Numbered from the stretch's first letter, positions 43,844 through 54,438 are shown. The stretch is DNA of 64,000 bases from Impatiens glandulifera (GCF_907164915.1 NW_025919547.1:1-64000); one strand, 5' to 3'. Made by a program: numbers and translations. Notes: generated from the letters alone by a model not told the origin.

Positions 43844-45597
43844 ATCTACCTTCATATACGTCTCTAAATGAGTACTTGATTTATTCTCTTCTAACTCTGT
43901 TTCCTTGCATTTATTCTTTGAATATAATGAGAATATTATCTAGCCAAGGATCATGCCAGAATAGTACCCCTCTTCCATTTCCAATTGTGGTTTTCACCAT
44001 TTGAAAGACATCTTTTCTTGTTTTTAGGATTTTCTTCAATGATCATGCCATTCTTTCGTTGATTCTTAGTGTCCAGATACTCTGCTCTTCTTTCATAAAT
44101 CTTGTATGCACCCATTTGACACATAGGGAGTCCGCTTTTTGCTCCAACTCCCATAAGCTCTTGATGGTGAGGGCTTTGTTCCATTCAACACAACTTTTTA
44201 TTCCTAGTCCTCCTTCTTCTATTGGAGTGCAAACATCCTCCCATTTGACTTTTTTTCCTCCTCTGCCTTGTGTTCCCCATATGTAGTCTCTCATGATTCT
44301 ATCGAGTTCAGCCATTACTTTCTTTGGGATGACTATCTGTTGTGCCCAGTAGCCAATAATTCCAAAAATGACTCTTTTAACGAGCTCGATTCTACCTACA
44401 TAAGACAGTTTTTTCGTAGCCCAACCCAAAACAGAATTTCTAACCTTTTCTATCAGTTGTCTAAAGTGATTGTATCGGAGTTGTTTTGATGACAGGGGTA
44501 CTCCAAGGTATTTCACTGGTAGTTCACCTTCCTTGATTCCCATAATATTGAAAATGTTTTCTTTCCTTTCTTCATTAACCCCTCCATAGAAAGCCTGACT
44601 TTTGTCCTCATTGATGTATAGACCTGTAACACTCGAAAAGATTGTTAGAGCTTCTTTGATTATACTAACAAATTCAACATCCGCATAAGCCACAAAAAAT
44701 AGATCATCTGCAAAACATATATGGGTTATTGCTTCTTCTTTGCAGTACGGGTGAAATTTGAAATGATGACTTCTCAGAAGCATTTTTAAAATGCAGTCAA
44801 GAATTTCCATTATTAAGACGAATAAGTAAGGAGATATAGGGTCTCCTTGCCTTACTCCCCTTTCACCCTTGAAAAAGCCTCCATGAAAACCATTCACGCT
44901 CACAACAAAGTGAGGACTGGAAACACATTGCATAATCCAATCAATGAAAATAATTGGAAAACCTGCAACAAGGAGGAATTCGTGGATTGATCCCCATCTG
45001 ATCGAGTCAAAAGCTTTTTTAATGTCAATTTTGAAAGCCACACGTGGCGATATGTTTTTCTTTCCATATCCATTCAATAAGCTCTGCATGAGTAGGATGT
45101 TATGGGAAATAGAGCGTTTGGGAATAAATGCTGATTGCCCTAATCCTACAAGTTTATCAATAACTGTTTTCAAACGTTGCGAAATAATTTTTGAAATAAT
45201 TTTATAAATAACATTGCAACATGAAATAGGACGAAAGTCCTGAATTTTTTCCGGAATTGAATTCTTAGGAATCAAATTCAACACTGTGACGTTCTATTGC
45301 TTCAACATTTTCCTGTTTTGGAAGAATTCCAAAACCCCTTTGCTTACATCTTTACCCACTATTTCCCAGTTTTCTTTGAAGAAGTTCGCGTTGAAACCAT
45401 CTGGCCCTGGGCTTTTATCCTCTTTCATCGAAAACACAGCTTTTCTAACTTCTTCCATACTGACTATTGTAATCAATTTGTTACCACTTTCTTCACTGAT
45501 TTTCCTTTGCACAATCTGTTGAAGCAATCTTCGGTTGTCCTCTATTATTGTGCTAGTTTCTGTTCCAATCAGCTCTTTGTAGAAACTTATTGCTTCC
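43844..45597 (-). repeat. LINE-B RT tandem copy 4 (1754 bp)
   Basis: The copy still joined to its natural upstream ORF2 sequence (TTCATGAGGAAGCAATAAG). The RT frame is open for 413 codons (45284-44043), with FRPISCCNVIYKIISK, GLGQSAFIPKRSIS, RGVRQGDPISPYLF and CFADDLFF in order. The shared TAG is at 45294-45296. Confidence 0.93.
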
Positions 45598-45674
45598 TCA
45601 TGAACTGCTTTTTGTCCCTGTAAAACATCTCCATTTGAGTTTGTGAGCCTTAGGACCTGATTTCTGAAATTCCT
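45598..45674 (-). pseudogene. LINE-B ORF2 segment between Copia-4 and the RT array
   Basis: Short ORF2 piece between the endonuclease half (right of Copia-4) and RT. With the sequence from 58671 on it forms a continuous reading when Copia-4 and one TTCCT are ignored. Confidence 0.85.
45670..45674. other. Left target-site duplication of Copia-4
   Basis: TTCCT before the TGTTAG LTR start, identical to 58666-58670. Confidence 0.95.
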
Positions 45675-46210
45675 TGTTAGATAAAATCAGACCGGTTCAA
45701 ATAAACCTAACTTAAATAAACTTTCCATGCAGGAACAAGGAACCGGACCGGATAAACAAAAGAACCGGCTAAAGAAAACTAACCGGTCAAGCTAGTAAAC
45801 CGACCAAGAATACCTGGAACTTGACCACACAAAGAAAGGATCGGCCAAAGCTTAAAACCGGAAACATCAAACAGCCGATCAGCCACAAGGCAGAGGAATA
45901 ACCGGAAGAAGTCCGGTTACATCACTCATACCAAAAGTCATTCGGTTAAGACAAATGGCCGACCAGTACAAGAAGACAATTCGGGTATCTGTTGAGAATG
46001 ATACCAAAGGAACAGACTGAACACTTCCATATCCATACAAGTCTAAGGAAAGACTACAGGCTTGAGAAAAACAGTACTACGGATCTTTCCACTTCGGGAT
46101 AAGTCAGAAAGAAGATCTCCCAAGTACAGACAACTGTCCAACAGACAGTGTCTACATTGAGTAAAATACAAACCTAGCAGGTTTGTCTTACATACCGGAA
46201 GAACAGACCG

Positions 46211-46280
46211 CCAGGTCTGAGACAGAATGCCAAGTCTGAGGTTGACCATCAGGTCTGAGGAAACGACTGCAGGTCTGAAT
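46211..46280 (+). repeat. AGGTCTGA repeats in the Copia-4 U3
   Basis: AGGTCTGA or AAGTCTGA at 46213, 46232, 46251 and 46271, a period of 19-20 bp, ending about 90 bp before the TATA box. Repeated in the 3' LTR (57891-57960). A dyad ACTGTC...GACAGT lies near 46133. Likely enhancer-type repeats (inference). Confidence 0.75.
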
Positions 46281-46370
46281 CTCTGAAACACTGAATCACT
46301 GCACCTCTGCTCAGCCAATCAGATTCAAGGCAGTGAAATATGACCGTTGGCATATTCCACCTATAAAAGG

Positions 46371-46380
46371 GGCAGTTGAA
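46371..46380 (+). promoter_or_regulatory. TATA box of the Copia-4 5' LTR
   Basis: CTATAAAAGG, canonical. Transcription would be expected to start near 46400. The 3' LTR copy is at 58042-58051. Confidence 0.8.
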
Positions 46381-46389
46381 GAAGAGTAA

Positions 46390-48063
46390 ATGGGCGACAC
46401 AGTGGGACAAGTTAGAAACTCTAAGGCACAGATGTATCTACACCTAATCACCTTGGACGATAAGATGGAGTCCATTCTGACCGAAGGACCGATAATTATC
46501 AATAAGGACAGAAAGGAATGGACGGCTGAAGATAGAAGGAGAAACAACCTGGACAACCATGCAAGAAACCGGATCTCTAACAGCGTGGACAGAAACACAT
46601 ACTGCAAGATTAGAGATTGTAAGACCGGAAAGGAGACATGGGACACCGTTATCCAGATTTTTGAAGGAAATGAAAGAACAAAAGAGAACAAGATAATGGT
46701 AGCCACCCAGAAATTTGAAAGCATGAAGATGAAACTAGGAGAGACAATGAAGGAATACAGTGACCGGTTCACTGGTGTGTTAGATGAGCTTGCAACACTT
46801 GGAAAGAGGTATGACAACAAAGAGGTTATCATGAAAGCATTGAGATCTCTTCCAAGTGCGTGGGATATAAAGACAATGGTAATGAGGGAGTCAAACTGCC
46901 TAAACAAGATGAAGCTGCACGATGTATTCGAAGATCTAAAGGCATATGAGTTTGAAATGAGGTCCAGAACTGAAGAAGAAGTCTCGGCCTCAACCTCAAC
47001 CAGAGCATTGATCACACCTATAGAACCGGTTGCTCCTGCCCCAGCACCTATCAGAACAGCCGAACAGTTTACTGAGGATGCCATGGCTATGCTCGCACAG
47101 AAGTTTGGAAGGTTCATGAAAAGGAGCCAACCAACAAACTACAACTACGGCGACAAATCCAATGTAAGATGTTATAATTGTAATTGTTTGGGTCACTTTA
47201 AGTGGGAATGCAGGAAACCAAAGAGGGATACCCAGAAACCGGATAACCAAGATAACCGGAACAATTATCAACAAACCGGTGAAGGAAGTGAAGTACCGAA
47301 AGCACTAATAGCCGACGATGGAGGAAGTCTGTGGGCTCACAGCGATAGTGATGATGAACTCACCTGCCTTATGGAAAATAAGGAACAGGTATTTGACTCT
47401 CCTTGCGACGAATTTACTAAAGATGAGCTATACAATGCATTGAATGACATGGTAGAAGAATATAGGAACCTACTAGCCATGTTGCCTAAGCACACAAACA
47501 TTAGAATCGATCCTATAATACCCATTCCGACAGAACCAGAGGTACCTATCATAACCGAACCTCCGGTCGTAAAACCTGATGATACCCCTATTTTAGAAAC
47601 TGGGTTAGATCCCAAGACCGAACAATCTAGTGAACCTGCTAGAGAACTAACTGAAGAAGAAAATGCCCGACTTCAATATAAGATGGCTACATATAAGAGA
47701 TCTAGTGATATAGTAAAGAAAATGTGTAGTCATTTCAGACATCCCCGTTGCAAATTTGGCCTAGGATACACAGAGGATAGCTCCAAAAACAAAAAACCTG
47801 CAGGGAAAGTAAGGTTTACAAGAAGTCATCTTCCTCTTATAAGATTCATTAAAAGTTCCATGACCGCTGAAGAGGAACTGACCCTATACTATAGGGAAGA
47901 AAAGATGAAATACGACTATGTTGGTCCAACCGACTCTGAGAAGTGGCTTGACCCTGTGAAAAGAAAAAACGAAATCCTCAAACATATGAAAGCCTTTCTG
48001 AACCGCGTAGGTCAAACCAAAGATCACCGAACCGAAGACCATCACCATTTAAGACCTGTGTAG
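46390..48063 (+). CDS. Copia-4 gag, N-terminus replaced by LTR sequence
   Basis: Open for 557 codons. The first 13 codons are LTR sequence joined to gag by the deletion. As the ATG at 46390 lies only about 20 bp after the TATA box, a transcript would probably miss it and start at Met15 (46432). Gag core (UBN2-like) is at residues 15-200, with KETWDTVIQIFEGNERTKENK and FTGVLDELATLGKRYDN. CCHC knuckle CYNCNCLGHFKWEC is at residues 261-274. A C-terminal region of about 250 residues is charged and Pro/Glu-rich. It forms the particle and binds RNA. The reading stops at a TAG (48061). The usual spacer motif VWIPKGLIACGPK lies downstream in another frame. Confidence 0.85.
   Translation: MGDTVGQVRNSKAQMYLHLITLDDKMESILTEGPIIINKDRKEWTAEDRRRNNLDNHARNRISNSVDRNTYCKIRDCKTGKETWDTVIQIFEGNERTKENKIMVATQKFESMKMKLGETMKEYSDRFTGVLDELATLGKRYDNKEVIMKALRSLPSAWDIKTMVMRESNCLNKMKLHDVFEDLKAYEFEMRSRTEEEVSASTSTRALITPIEPVAPAPAPIRTAEQFTEDAMAMLAQKFGRFMKRSQPTNYNYGDKSNVRCYNCNCLGHFKWECRKPKRDTQKPDNQDNRNNYQQTGEGSEVPKALIADDGGSLWAHSDSDDELTCLMENKEQVFDSPCDEFTKDELYNALNDMVEEYRNLLAMLPKHTNIRIDPIIPIPTEPEVPIITEPPVVKPDDTPILETGLDPKTEQSSEPARELTEEENARLQYKMATYKRSSDIVKKMCSHFRHPRCKFGLGYTEDSSKNKKPAGKVRFTRSHLPLIRFIKSSMTAEEELTLYYREEKMKYDYVGPTDSEKWLDPVKRKNEILKHMKAFLNRVGQTKDHRTEDHHHLRPV
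47170..47211 (+). other. CCHC zinc knuckle in the Copia-4 gag
   Basis: C-x2-C-x4-H-x4-C with all four ligands, followed by a basic stretch (RKPKRDTQK), typical of nucleocapsid. Confidence 0.93.
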
Positions 48064-48232
48064 AAAAACCGAGATACACAAGATCGAGTGCCAAAAGGAC
48101 AGTCAAAACCCTAGCAAAGAAGACCGTCCGGTTTGTCAAGGTTTGGATACCCAAGGGACTAATCGCATGTGGACCCAAGTAAATGTGGGTACCAAATAGT
48201 TGTAAATATGTACATTTTGCAAGATCTAAAAA

Positions 48233-49714
48233 TGGCTAGGAAACTCTGAATGGTTCTTGGACAGCGGTTGCTCCAGGCACATGACCGGAAACAGCAATAT
48301 GCTAACCGATATCAGAACAGCAACCGGTGCTCTAATCACCTTCGGTGACAATTCAAAAGGTAGAACTGTGGGCAAGGGTAAGATTGTCCATGGTAACCTA
48401 ACTATTGATAATGTACTTTTAGTTGAAAACCTACGTTTTAATCTGCTTAGCATTAGTCAGATGTGTGATGCTGGATATACTGTAGAATTTCTTAAACATG
48501 CATGCTTAGTCAAGAACTCTCAAGGCATTGTACTGCTAACCAGAAATAGGATAGGTAATATCTACAAGGTAGACTGGAAAACTAAAGTAGAATACCCTAT
48601 ATGCATGATAACTAAGACCGATCAAACCTGGCTGTGGCATAAGAGACTAAACCACCTAAACATGAAAACTTTAAACTACATTCGCGGTAAAAAGCTAGTT
48701 GAAGGTATTCCTGATATAGTATTTAACCAGGATAAGGTTTGCTCAGTATGTCAAATGGGTAAACAGACTAGGTCATCTTTTAAGAGTAAAGGAAATATAC
48801 AATCTAGCCGGTGTTTAGACCTTCTTCATATGGACTTATTTGGGCCAATTCAGGTCGTTAGCCTAGGAGGCATGCTTTATACCATGCTAGTTATTGATGA
48901 TTATTCTAGATTTACATGGGTAATATTTCTACCATCTAAACGTGAAACCGCATCAAACCTGATTACACTTCTTAAACGCTTGCAAAATGAAAAATCAACT
49001 CGCATTAATAGCATTCGAAGTGATCGAGGTACCGAATTTACCAATAGTACCTTAACCGCATATCTTGATGAATCCGGCATTAGACACGAGTTGTCTAGTG
49101 CTAGGACTCCTCAACAAAATGGCCTGGCCGAGAGAAGAAACCGGACTCTCAAGGAAGCCGCACGGTCCATGATAGCCGATTCCGGCATTGCTCAGAAATT
49201 TTGGGCAGAGGCTATCAACACTGCATGTTATACACAAAACCGGTCTTTAATAAACAAGTTTCATAACAAAACACCGTATGAGGTTTATTTTAACAGAGTT
49301 CCCAAACTTAAGTACCTCAAGATTTTCGGTTGTAAATGTTATATACATATAAATGGCAAAAACCAACTCTCTGTTTTTGATGCAAAAACTGATACCGGGA
49401 TCATGCTAGGATATTCAGCAGTGAGTAAAGCATATAGAGTGTACAATAATAGAACTGCAACCATGGAGGAAACACTTCACGTTGTTTTCGATGAATCGGT
49501 TGAAAGTAATACTACTTCATGCTTTGATTTACACAACAGATTGGAAAATAATAATATCCACTCTGATAGTGAATATGAGACTCCGGTCTTCAGACGGTTC
49601 GTCCATGACCAAATGGGTAGTATTGAAACCCAGCCGGATCAAGCTGTCCCACAACAGGAAGCTGACACTTCGGTCCAATACGAGGAAGTCGGTCGGTCTG
49701 ACAATCTCGTTTAG
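48233..49714 (+). CDS. Copia-4 pol, protease and integrase block
   Basis: The open frame enters at about 48233 after a frameshift in an A run. Aspartic protease motif [12 protein letters not shown] at 48251-48286. Pre-integrase zinc region [10 protein letters not shown]...CSVCQMGKQ (about 48630-48775). Integrase catalytic acids are D in HMDLFGP (about 48829), D in RSDRGTEF (about 49018), and E in [15 protein letters not shown] (about 49118-49160), the D,D-35-E pattern. Then the conserved [10 protein letters not shown] and [16 protein letters not shown] segments. All catalytic residues are intact. The frame ends at a TAG (49712-49714) with a frameshift to the RT block near 49700. Confidence 0.92.
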   Translation, partial: WLGNSEWFLDSGCSRHMTGNSNMLTDIRTATGALITFGDNSKGRTVGKGKIVHGNLTIDNVLLVENLRFNLLSISQMCDAGYTVEFLKHACLVKNSQGIVLLTRNRIGNIYKVDWKTKVEYPICMITKTDQTWLWHKRLNHLNMKTLNYIRGKKLVEGIPDIVFNQDKVCSVCQMGKQTRSSFKSKGNIQSSRCLDLLHMDLFGPIQVVSLGGMLYTMLVIDDYSRFTWVIFLPSKRETASNLITLLKRLQNEKSTRINSIRSDRGTEFTNSTLTAYLDESGIRHELSSARTPQQNGLAERRNRTLKEAARSMIADSGIAQKFWAEAINTACYTQNRSLINKFHNKTPYEVYFNRVPKLKYLKIFGCKCYIHINGKNQLSVFDAKTDTGIMLGYSAVSKAYRVYNNRTATMEETLHVVFDESVESNTTSCFDLHNRLENNNIHSDSEYETPVFRRFVHDQMGSIETQPDQAVPQQEADTSVQYEEVGRSDNLV

Positions 49715-49752
49715 CCTACCGACAGGTTAGCCTTGATCAAGTAAACGGTAAT

Positions 49753-51441
49753 TTGGTAGACATCCCTGAACTGAATCTCAGAAGAAACAGTAAACATCCT
49801 CCAGAGCAAATTATAGGTGACCCTTCAAAACCTGTTCGAACTAGGCGTCAACATCTGACGGAATACTTTAATTCCGCGTTCATATCCCAGATTGAGCCGA
49901 AAAGAATAGATGAAGCATTGTCAGATCCGGATTGGATCTTGGGAATGCAAGAAGAGCTAAACCAGTTCGAGAGTAGTAAATTCTGGTACCTAGTTCCCAG
50001 ACCGAAAGATCAATCGGTCATAGGAACAAGATGGGTATTCAGAAACAAACTCAATGAGGACGGTTTGGTCACGATGAACAAAGCCAGATTAGTGGCTCAA
50101 GGTTACAAACAGGAAGAAGGCATTGATTTTGAAGAATCATTTGCCCCTGTAGCTAGGATTGAAGCCATTAGGATTTTTCTAGCTTTTGCTGCTTTCAAAA
50201 ACTTTAAGGTTTTTCAAATGAATGTTAAAAGTGCATTTCTGAACGGTGACCTACGTGAAGAAGTGTATGTTGAACAACCACCCGGTTTCAAAAGCGCCGC
50301 ATTTCCAAACCATGTATACCGGCTAAATAAAGCTTTATATGGTCTAAAGCAAGCACCTAGAGCCTGGTATGATACAGTAACCGCGTTTCTATTAAAACAT
50401 GATTTTACCAATGGTTCAGTGGATAAAACATTGTTTAAATTTGAAAAGAAGGAACATATCCTACTTGTTCAAATCTATGTAGATGATATTATTTTCGGTT
50501 CCACCGATCCTAAGCTATGTGATAAATTCTCAAAAATGATGACTGATAAGTTTGAAATGAGTATGATGGGAGAATTAAGTTTCTTCCTAGGTCTTCAGGT
50601 TAAACAACTCAAAGAAGGAACATTCATTAGCCAACCTAAGTACACCAAGGAGCTGCTAAAGAAGTTCGGGATGGACACTTGCTCCTCGGCGGCTACTCCA
50701 ATGAGATCATCGATTAAACTGGACAGGGATGATGAGGGCCAATCGGTAGACCAGATTGCATACCGGGGGATGATCGGCTCTCTCCTATACCTGACAGCGA
50801 GTAGACCGGACATTCTGTTTGTAGTTGGTGTGTGCGGGAGATTCCAGGCAAATCCAAAGCAATCCCACTACACAGCCGCAAAGAGGATACTGAAGTATCT
50901 AAAAGGCACACCTGATGTCGGCCTATGGTACCCAAAGGACTCGTCCTTTAATTTAACAAGTTACTCAGATGCAGACTATGCAGGGTGTAAGATTGACAGG
51001 AAAAGCACAAGCGGTACATGCCAATTCCTAGGTGACCGACTAGTGTCATGGCACAGCAAGAAACAGACATCGGTGGCCACATCAACCGCGGAGGCTGAAT
51101 ACTTGGCGGCCGGAAGCTGCTGTTCACAACTCCTCTGGATCCAACAACAACTGAAGGACTTCGGTATCATAGCCGAAGAGTCCCCAATCTTCTGTGACAA
51201 TACAAGTGCCATTGCAATCACCTACAACCCGGTTCTCCACTCCAGAACCAAGCATATCGACATAAGGCATCACTTCATCCGGGAGCATGTCACGCTGAAG
51301 CATATCCGGCTGGAATACGTATCGACCGATCAACAAGTAGCCGATATCTTCACAAAGCCTCTACAGGAAGCTAAGTTCTCTCAATTTAGACTCACTCTCG
51401 GCTTAACCGACATTAGCCAGATCCTTCCTAAGGATGCTTAA
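49753..51441 (+). CDS. Copia-4 pol, reverse transcriptase and RNase H block
   Basis: Open for 562 codons; the frame is open upstream to about 49695. RT begins [22 protein letters not shown], passes the [20 protein letters not shown] and [15 protein letters not shown] motifs, and has the catalytic YVDDIIFGS near 50476. RNase H acids are seen in SDADYAG (about 50965), AEAEYLA (about 51093) and [10 protein letters not shown] (about 51190), with the [13 protein letters not shown] end near 51255. No internal stop. It would copy element RNA into DNA. It is probably not made as a Gag-Pol chain here, because of the upstream frameshift. Confidence 0.94.
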   Translation: MVDIPELNLRRNSKHPPEQIIGDPSKPVRTRRQHLTEYFNSAFISQIEPKRIDEALSDPDWILGMQEELNQFESSKFWYLVPRPKDQSVIGTRWVFRNKLNEDGLVTMNKARLVAQGYKQEEGIDFEESFAPVARIEAIRIFLAFAAFKNFKVFQMNVKSAFLNGDLREEVYVEQPPGFKSAAFPNHVYRLNKALYGLKQAPRAWYDTVTAFLLKHDFTNGSVDKTLFKFEKKEHILLVQIYVDDIIFGSTDPKLCDKFSKMMTDKFEMSMMGELSFFLGLQVKQLKEGTFISQPKYTKELLKKFGMDTCSSAATPMRSSIKLDRDDEGQSVDQIAYRGMIGSLLYLTASRPDILFVVGVCGRFQANPKQSHYTAAKRILKYLKGTPDVGLWYPKDSSFNLTSYSDADYAGCKIDRKSTSGTCQFLGDRLVSWHSKKQTSVATSTAEAEYLAAGSCCSQLLWIQQQLKDFGIIAEESPIFCDNTSAIAITYNPVLHSRTKHIDIRHHFIREHVTLKHIRLEYVSTDQQVADIFTKPLQEAKFSQFRLTLGLTDISQILPKDA

Positions 51442-51884
51442 AGGGAAACTGGTTCAGACAGACAAAACCGGTAGTTCCTCCCACACTGTTGAACCTCAAA
51501 TTTTCAGGGTGCGTGTGGAAGAACCGCCCAGTTTATCAGATAGAGTAAACCGATCGGTTACCTGGTGCATGCACCAAATAACCGCATCGGGATGAACAAC
51601 TGATAACTGACCGGTTCGGAAGCAAGTTACTCTAGATTATTTGAATTTCAAACAGAAGAGGAATAACTATCAGGGTTTAAAGATATCTGTTCTGAAACAT
51701 TGCCCTTTCAAAGTAAAACTGGTCGCGCCTAAAAAGACGTGAAGATCTTTTGATATCTTTCACAGTCCAGGTCTATGACCAACATCCTAGACTGCAAACC
51801 TGCCTATTTCATGCAAAATTTCTTATCCTGCAGTTAATAGATATCATCTCATTTAATACATGGACAATAAGATAGCCCCCCAAC
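51442..51884 (+). other. Copia-4 post-pol spacer
   Basis: No supported ORF. CCGGT-rich sequence with a CAACTGATAACTGACCGG stretch. No dyad array like that of Copia-1 and Copia-2 was seen. Confidence 0.6.
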
Positions 51885-51897
51885 TAATATTTAAGAG
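51885..51897 (+). promoter_or_regulatory. TATA-like box upstream of ORF-B
   Basis: TAATATTTAAGAG, about 65-70 bp before the ATG at 51957, followed by a CAATCTCTCACTAAGG leader. Confidence 0.5.
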
Positions 51898-51956
51898 AAG
51901 CAATCACTTACCAAAATACTCACAAGTCAAAAACTCAATCTCTCACTAAGGCAAAA

Positions 51957-52719
51957 ATGTCTCAGTTTCCCAACATACTTCAGGTTGATTTTCGGTCATG
52001 CTCCAGCACTGAGCACTACGATATTTATAGAATGATAAAATTTCTGGAAGATACTGGCCTCCAGTACTTCCTTGACGACAAACACACCGTTTACCCTAAA
52101 TCAGTCCTGGAGTTTTTCTATAACGCCAGGGTGTTCAGGGGTACCCCCATTTTGATACCCACATCCAATCCAAGGTGGGGGGTATCATCTTCGACTTCAC
52201 CGAGAAGGATTTTGCTCGGTGCTTTAGTCTGCCTAAGCAAGGGCTGACAGACCTCAACCCACCGGCCAACATAAAGGCCGAGGTCTCTCTCTCACTTGCC
52301 CGGTCTGATGAGCCGGTTGACGATCACGGCACTAAGTCACACCTAAGGGCTGAATATCAGCTCCTCAACGATGTGATAGGTAGAAGCATCTTCGGAAGGG
52401 ATGTCACCAATACCTACTGTGCCGCGACCTTCAATATGATGGCAGCTATTGTCACCAGTACACCGGTGAACTGGTCCAGGGTGCTGTTTGACGTCCTCAT
52501 TTGGATGGTCGGCATCCGGTCAGTCGGCCTCATCCCCTAAATAAGCTGCCTTCTTGTGGAGCTTGGTGTTCCGACCTGTCCCGGCGAAGGTCTGAACCAA
52601 GCCCAGGTGCTAACCAAGGAGATAACCGACTCATTTTATGATCGGTTTGAGAGGGCCTGGAGGAGGAGGAACCGCCGGTCCAATCCCAACGGTGAAGTCA
52701 ATTCCCGCGCACCCTGAGT
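51957..52719 (+). pseudogene. Copia-4 ORF-B (extra ORF, broken)
   Basis: ATG at 51957: MSQFPNILQVDFRSC, then FLEDTGLQYFLDDKHTVY and SVLEFFYNARVF. A frameshift near 52145 moves the reading to the frame containing GGIIFDFTEKDFARCFSLPK and LLNDVIGRSIFGRDVTNTYC. A stop at 52538-52540 is followed by family-like LVELGVPTCPGEGLNQAQVL and a short Arg-rich end near 52719. Same module as ORF-C and ORF-D. It is about 250 residues when the lesions are ignored. Role unknown. Confidence 0.75.
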
Positions 52720-53077
52720 CACTCCTTCTTACACCCAGTCGTTTTGTTGCATGCACCGGGTGTATCTTTATCCAACATCATCATGACCACTTCGGCTTTT
52801 CTTATGACTTTCTTCGGTTTTATTTATGATTTCCTCGGTCACTTTTGTTTACTCTTCATTTTGTTAATGGAATTAATGAAAGAGATGTCCTTAATTAATG
52901 AGATACCCCCAACCACCTGAACATTTAATATCCAACTAACTTGGTTACTTCTCAACTAAAACTTACCTCAGGCTCCGCAATCTGCCTCTTCCCCATGCAC
53001 CTTGGAAACATAAAGATTCTTTTGTCTAATAAAACAAAACTCACAATCAATGGTTATGTTTTCCCTCCAAAACCGAT
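52720..53077 (+). other. Copia-4 spacer between ORF-B and ORF-C
   Basis: No conserved ORF. T-rich and then AT-rich sequence. Nothing recognised before the TATA box at 53078. Confidence 0.55.
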
Positions 53078-53088
53078 CCTATATAAGG
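53078..53088 (+). promoter_or_regulatory. TATA box upstream of ORF-C
   Basis: CCTATATAAGG, a canonical plant TATA box, about 65 bp before the first ATG (53145) and 95 bp before the second (53175). Confidence 0.65.
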
Positions 53089-53144
53089 AACCATCTTCTA
53101 ATCAATTTACCACATCCTAAAGCATAAAACACTTCTGAAATCCT

Positions 53145-53879
53145 TTGAATTCCATCTCTCTCAATACCGTAATCATGCCGAGCCGAACTTTGGGAAATTT
53201 CTTAAGTATCGATTTCGATTCATGCATGGAGGAATGGGACGGGCTGCCCGCAAAGAAACTCATGTTCGAATCACTCATTCTTACCGGACTTCGACCATTC
53301 CTCGAAGAATCCGGTCCGATTCTGATCGAGGACGTTAAAGCGTTCTTCAGAAGCGCCTGTATTAGGGGCAATTACATTGTCTCCACGGTGAGGGACCACA
53401 CATTCTGGCTCGATGAAGCCGAGTTTGCCACTCTATTCACCCTGCCCACAGAAGGGTTCTCCGATTTTCCACCTCTGGAGGGGCTTGACGAATTCTATTA
53501 CTCACTCGTCTTTTCTGGAACCATGGAAACAGTGGAAGACCATGGGCCAAAAAACCTTCTGGGGAGACATGCTCAACTTCTTCTTGAGATCGTCACTCGA
53601 TCCATTCTTTGTCAGTCCCCTAATCAGCGGTACTCAAGGAATACCTACAACATGATGACCAACATCTTTAGCAACAAGGCCATCAATTGGTCCACGGTCA
53701 TCTTCCAACGTCTGAAATCCATGGTAATAACCAAGAAAGGTCTTGGTTTTGCACCTCACATCAGCAAACTAATCCTATCATACCGGCCAGAGTTCGGACC
53801 AGGCACACCGGCTGCCCCTTCAAACATCCTCGACAAGGATTCGGTGGAGGAAAGAATTTACAGAATGTTTCTTCCATAG
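53145..53879 (+). CDS. Copia-4 ORF-C (extra ORF, intact)
   Basis: Open for 244 codons. The second ATG (53175, MPSRTLGNFLSIDFDSCMEE) matches the family start better, giving 234 residues. The module in order: IDFDS, LMFESLILTGLRPFLEESGP, VKAFFRSACIRGNYIVSTV, FATLFTLPTEGFSDF, a spacer with EDHGPKNLLGRHAQ, LLEIVTRSILCQSPN, NMMTNIFSNKAINWSTVIF, then KGLGFAPHISKLIL. No signal peptide, membrane segment or known catalytic motif was seen. It is the only uninterrupted member of the family in the window. It is like the putative plant transposon protein module of annotation databases, from memory. Partner ORFs B and D lie on either side. Function unknown. Confidence 0.8.
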   Translation: MNSISLNTVIMPSRTLGNFLSIDFDSCMEEWDGLPAKKLMFESLILTGLRPFLEESGPILIEDVKAFFRSACIRGNYIVSTVRDHTFWLDEAEFATLFTLPTEGFSDFPPLEGLDEFYYSLVFSGTMETVEDHGPKNLLGRHAQLLLEIVTRSILCQSPNQRYSRNTYNMMTNIFSNKAINWSTVIFQRLKSMVITKKGLGFAPHISKLILSYRPEFGPGTPAAPSNILDKDSVEERIYRMFLP

Positions 53880-54323
53880 ACTGTACTTTTCCATTGTCTA
53901 TGTATGCTTATTCCAATACCGATTTATCTGTCGGTCTTCTTTCTGCAATATTTCTTGAATTCAATCTCATTTCAGTTTAAATGACCGAGTCTCCTTAATA
54001 CTTTGAATATTTATCTAAGTAACCGGTCAACATGTTCAAACTATAACCGCGCCCTTATCCGGTCACATAAAATTGCTTAAACTGAAATAACCGATTAACT
54101 CTAGAAAACCGGCACTTCATTCGGTCTCAAAAGAAGAGTGCGTCGTCAATGGCGTAAGCAAAAGTTTTGGAGGGAAATTTCCCGCCCAAAACTCCCGCCC
54201 CCCTGGTTTACCGCCCATGGTTTGGCGCCTTCTCTCTCCCGCTCATGGTTTGCCGCTCCTTTCAACTTGGAGGGAAATTTCCCGCCCAATGTTTGATGGG
54301 ACGGTTGGGCTTCCAAACCGCAT
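53880..54323 (+). other. Copia-4 spacer between ORF-C and ORF-D
   Basis: No conserved ORF. It contains a duplicated GGAGGGAAATTTCCCGCCCA (54170 and 54270), a GGGAAATTTCCC palindrome in each copy, placed 50-150 bp upstream of the ORF-D TATA box. This suggests a promoter element. Confidence 0.7.
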
Positions 54324-54333
54324 CTATAAAAGG
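54324..54333 (+). promoter_or_regulatory. TATA box upstream of ORF-D
   Basis: CTATAAAAGG, identical to the LTR TATA box core, 115 bp before the ATG. It is followed by a CT-rich leader with repeated TCTCTCAAACTCTC. Confidence 0.72.
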
Positions 54334-54438
54334 GACTCTCAGTCATTTTATTTCATTCTCACGCGAATCTGCTTTCTCTCTCTAAGCTCTCTAACTCTCT
54401 GAAGCGGTTATCTCTCAAACTCTCTCAAACTCTCTAAG

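Larger units (their letters stand above)
45675..46428 (+). repeat. Copia-4 5' LTR, distal 555 bp deleted
   Basis: Matches 57355-58110 up to AGAAACTCTAAG, then continues into gag coding sequence (GCACAGATGTATC), so the rest of the LTR, the primer site, the leader and the gag start are missing. Antisense ORFs in both LTR copies (46043-46318, 57757-57999) are chance frames. Confidence 0.9.

Noticed and set aside
38799..45623. Plus-strand ORFs repeated through the LINE-B array (for example 75 and 109 codons)
   Set aside because: Antisense shadows of the RT domain, repeated because the RT unit is repeated.
46043..46318. Minus-strand 91-codon ORF, with a homolog at 57757-57999
   Set aside because: It appears twice only because it lies in both LTRs of Copia-4. 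No domain, and it overlaps U3 repeats.
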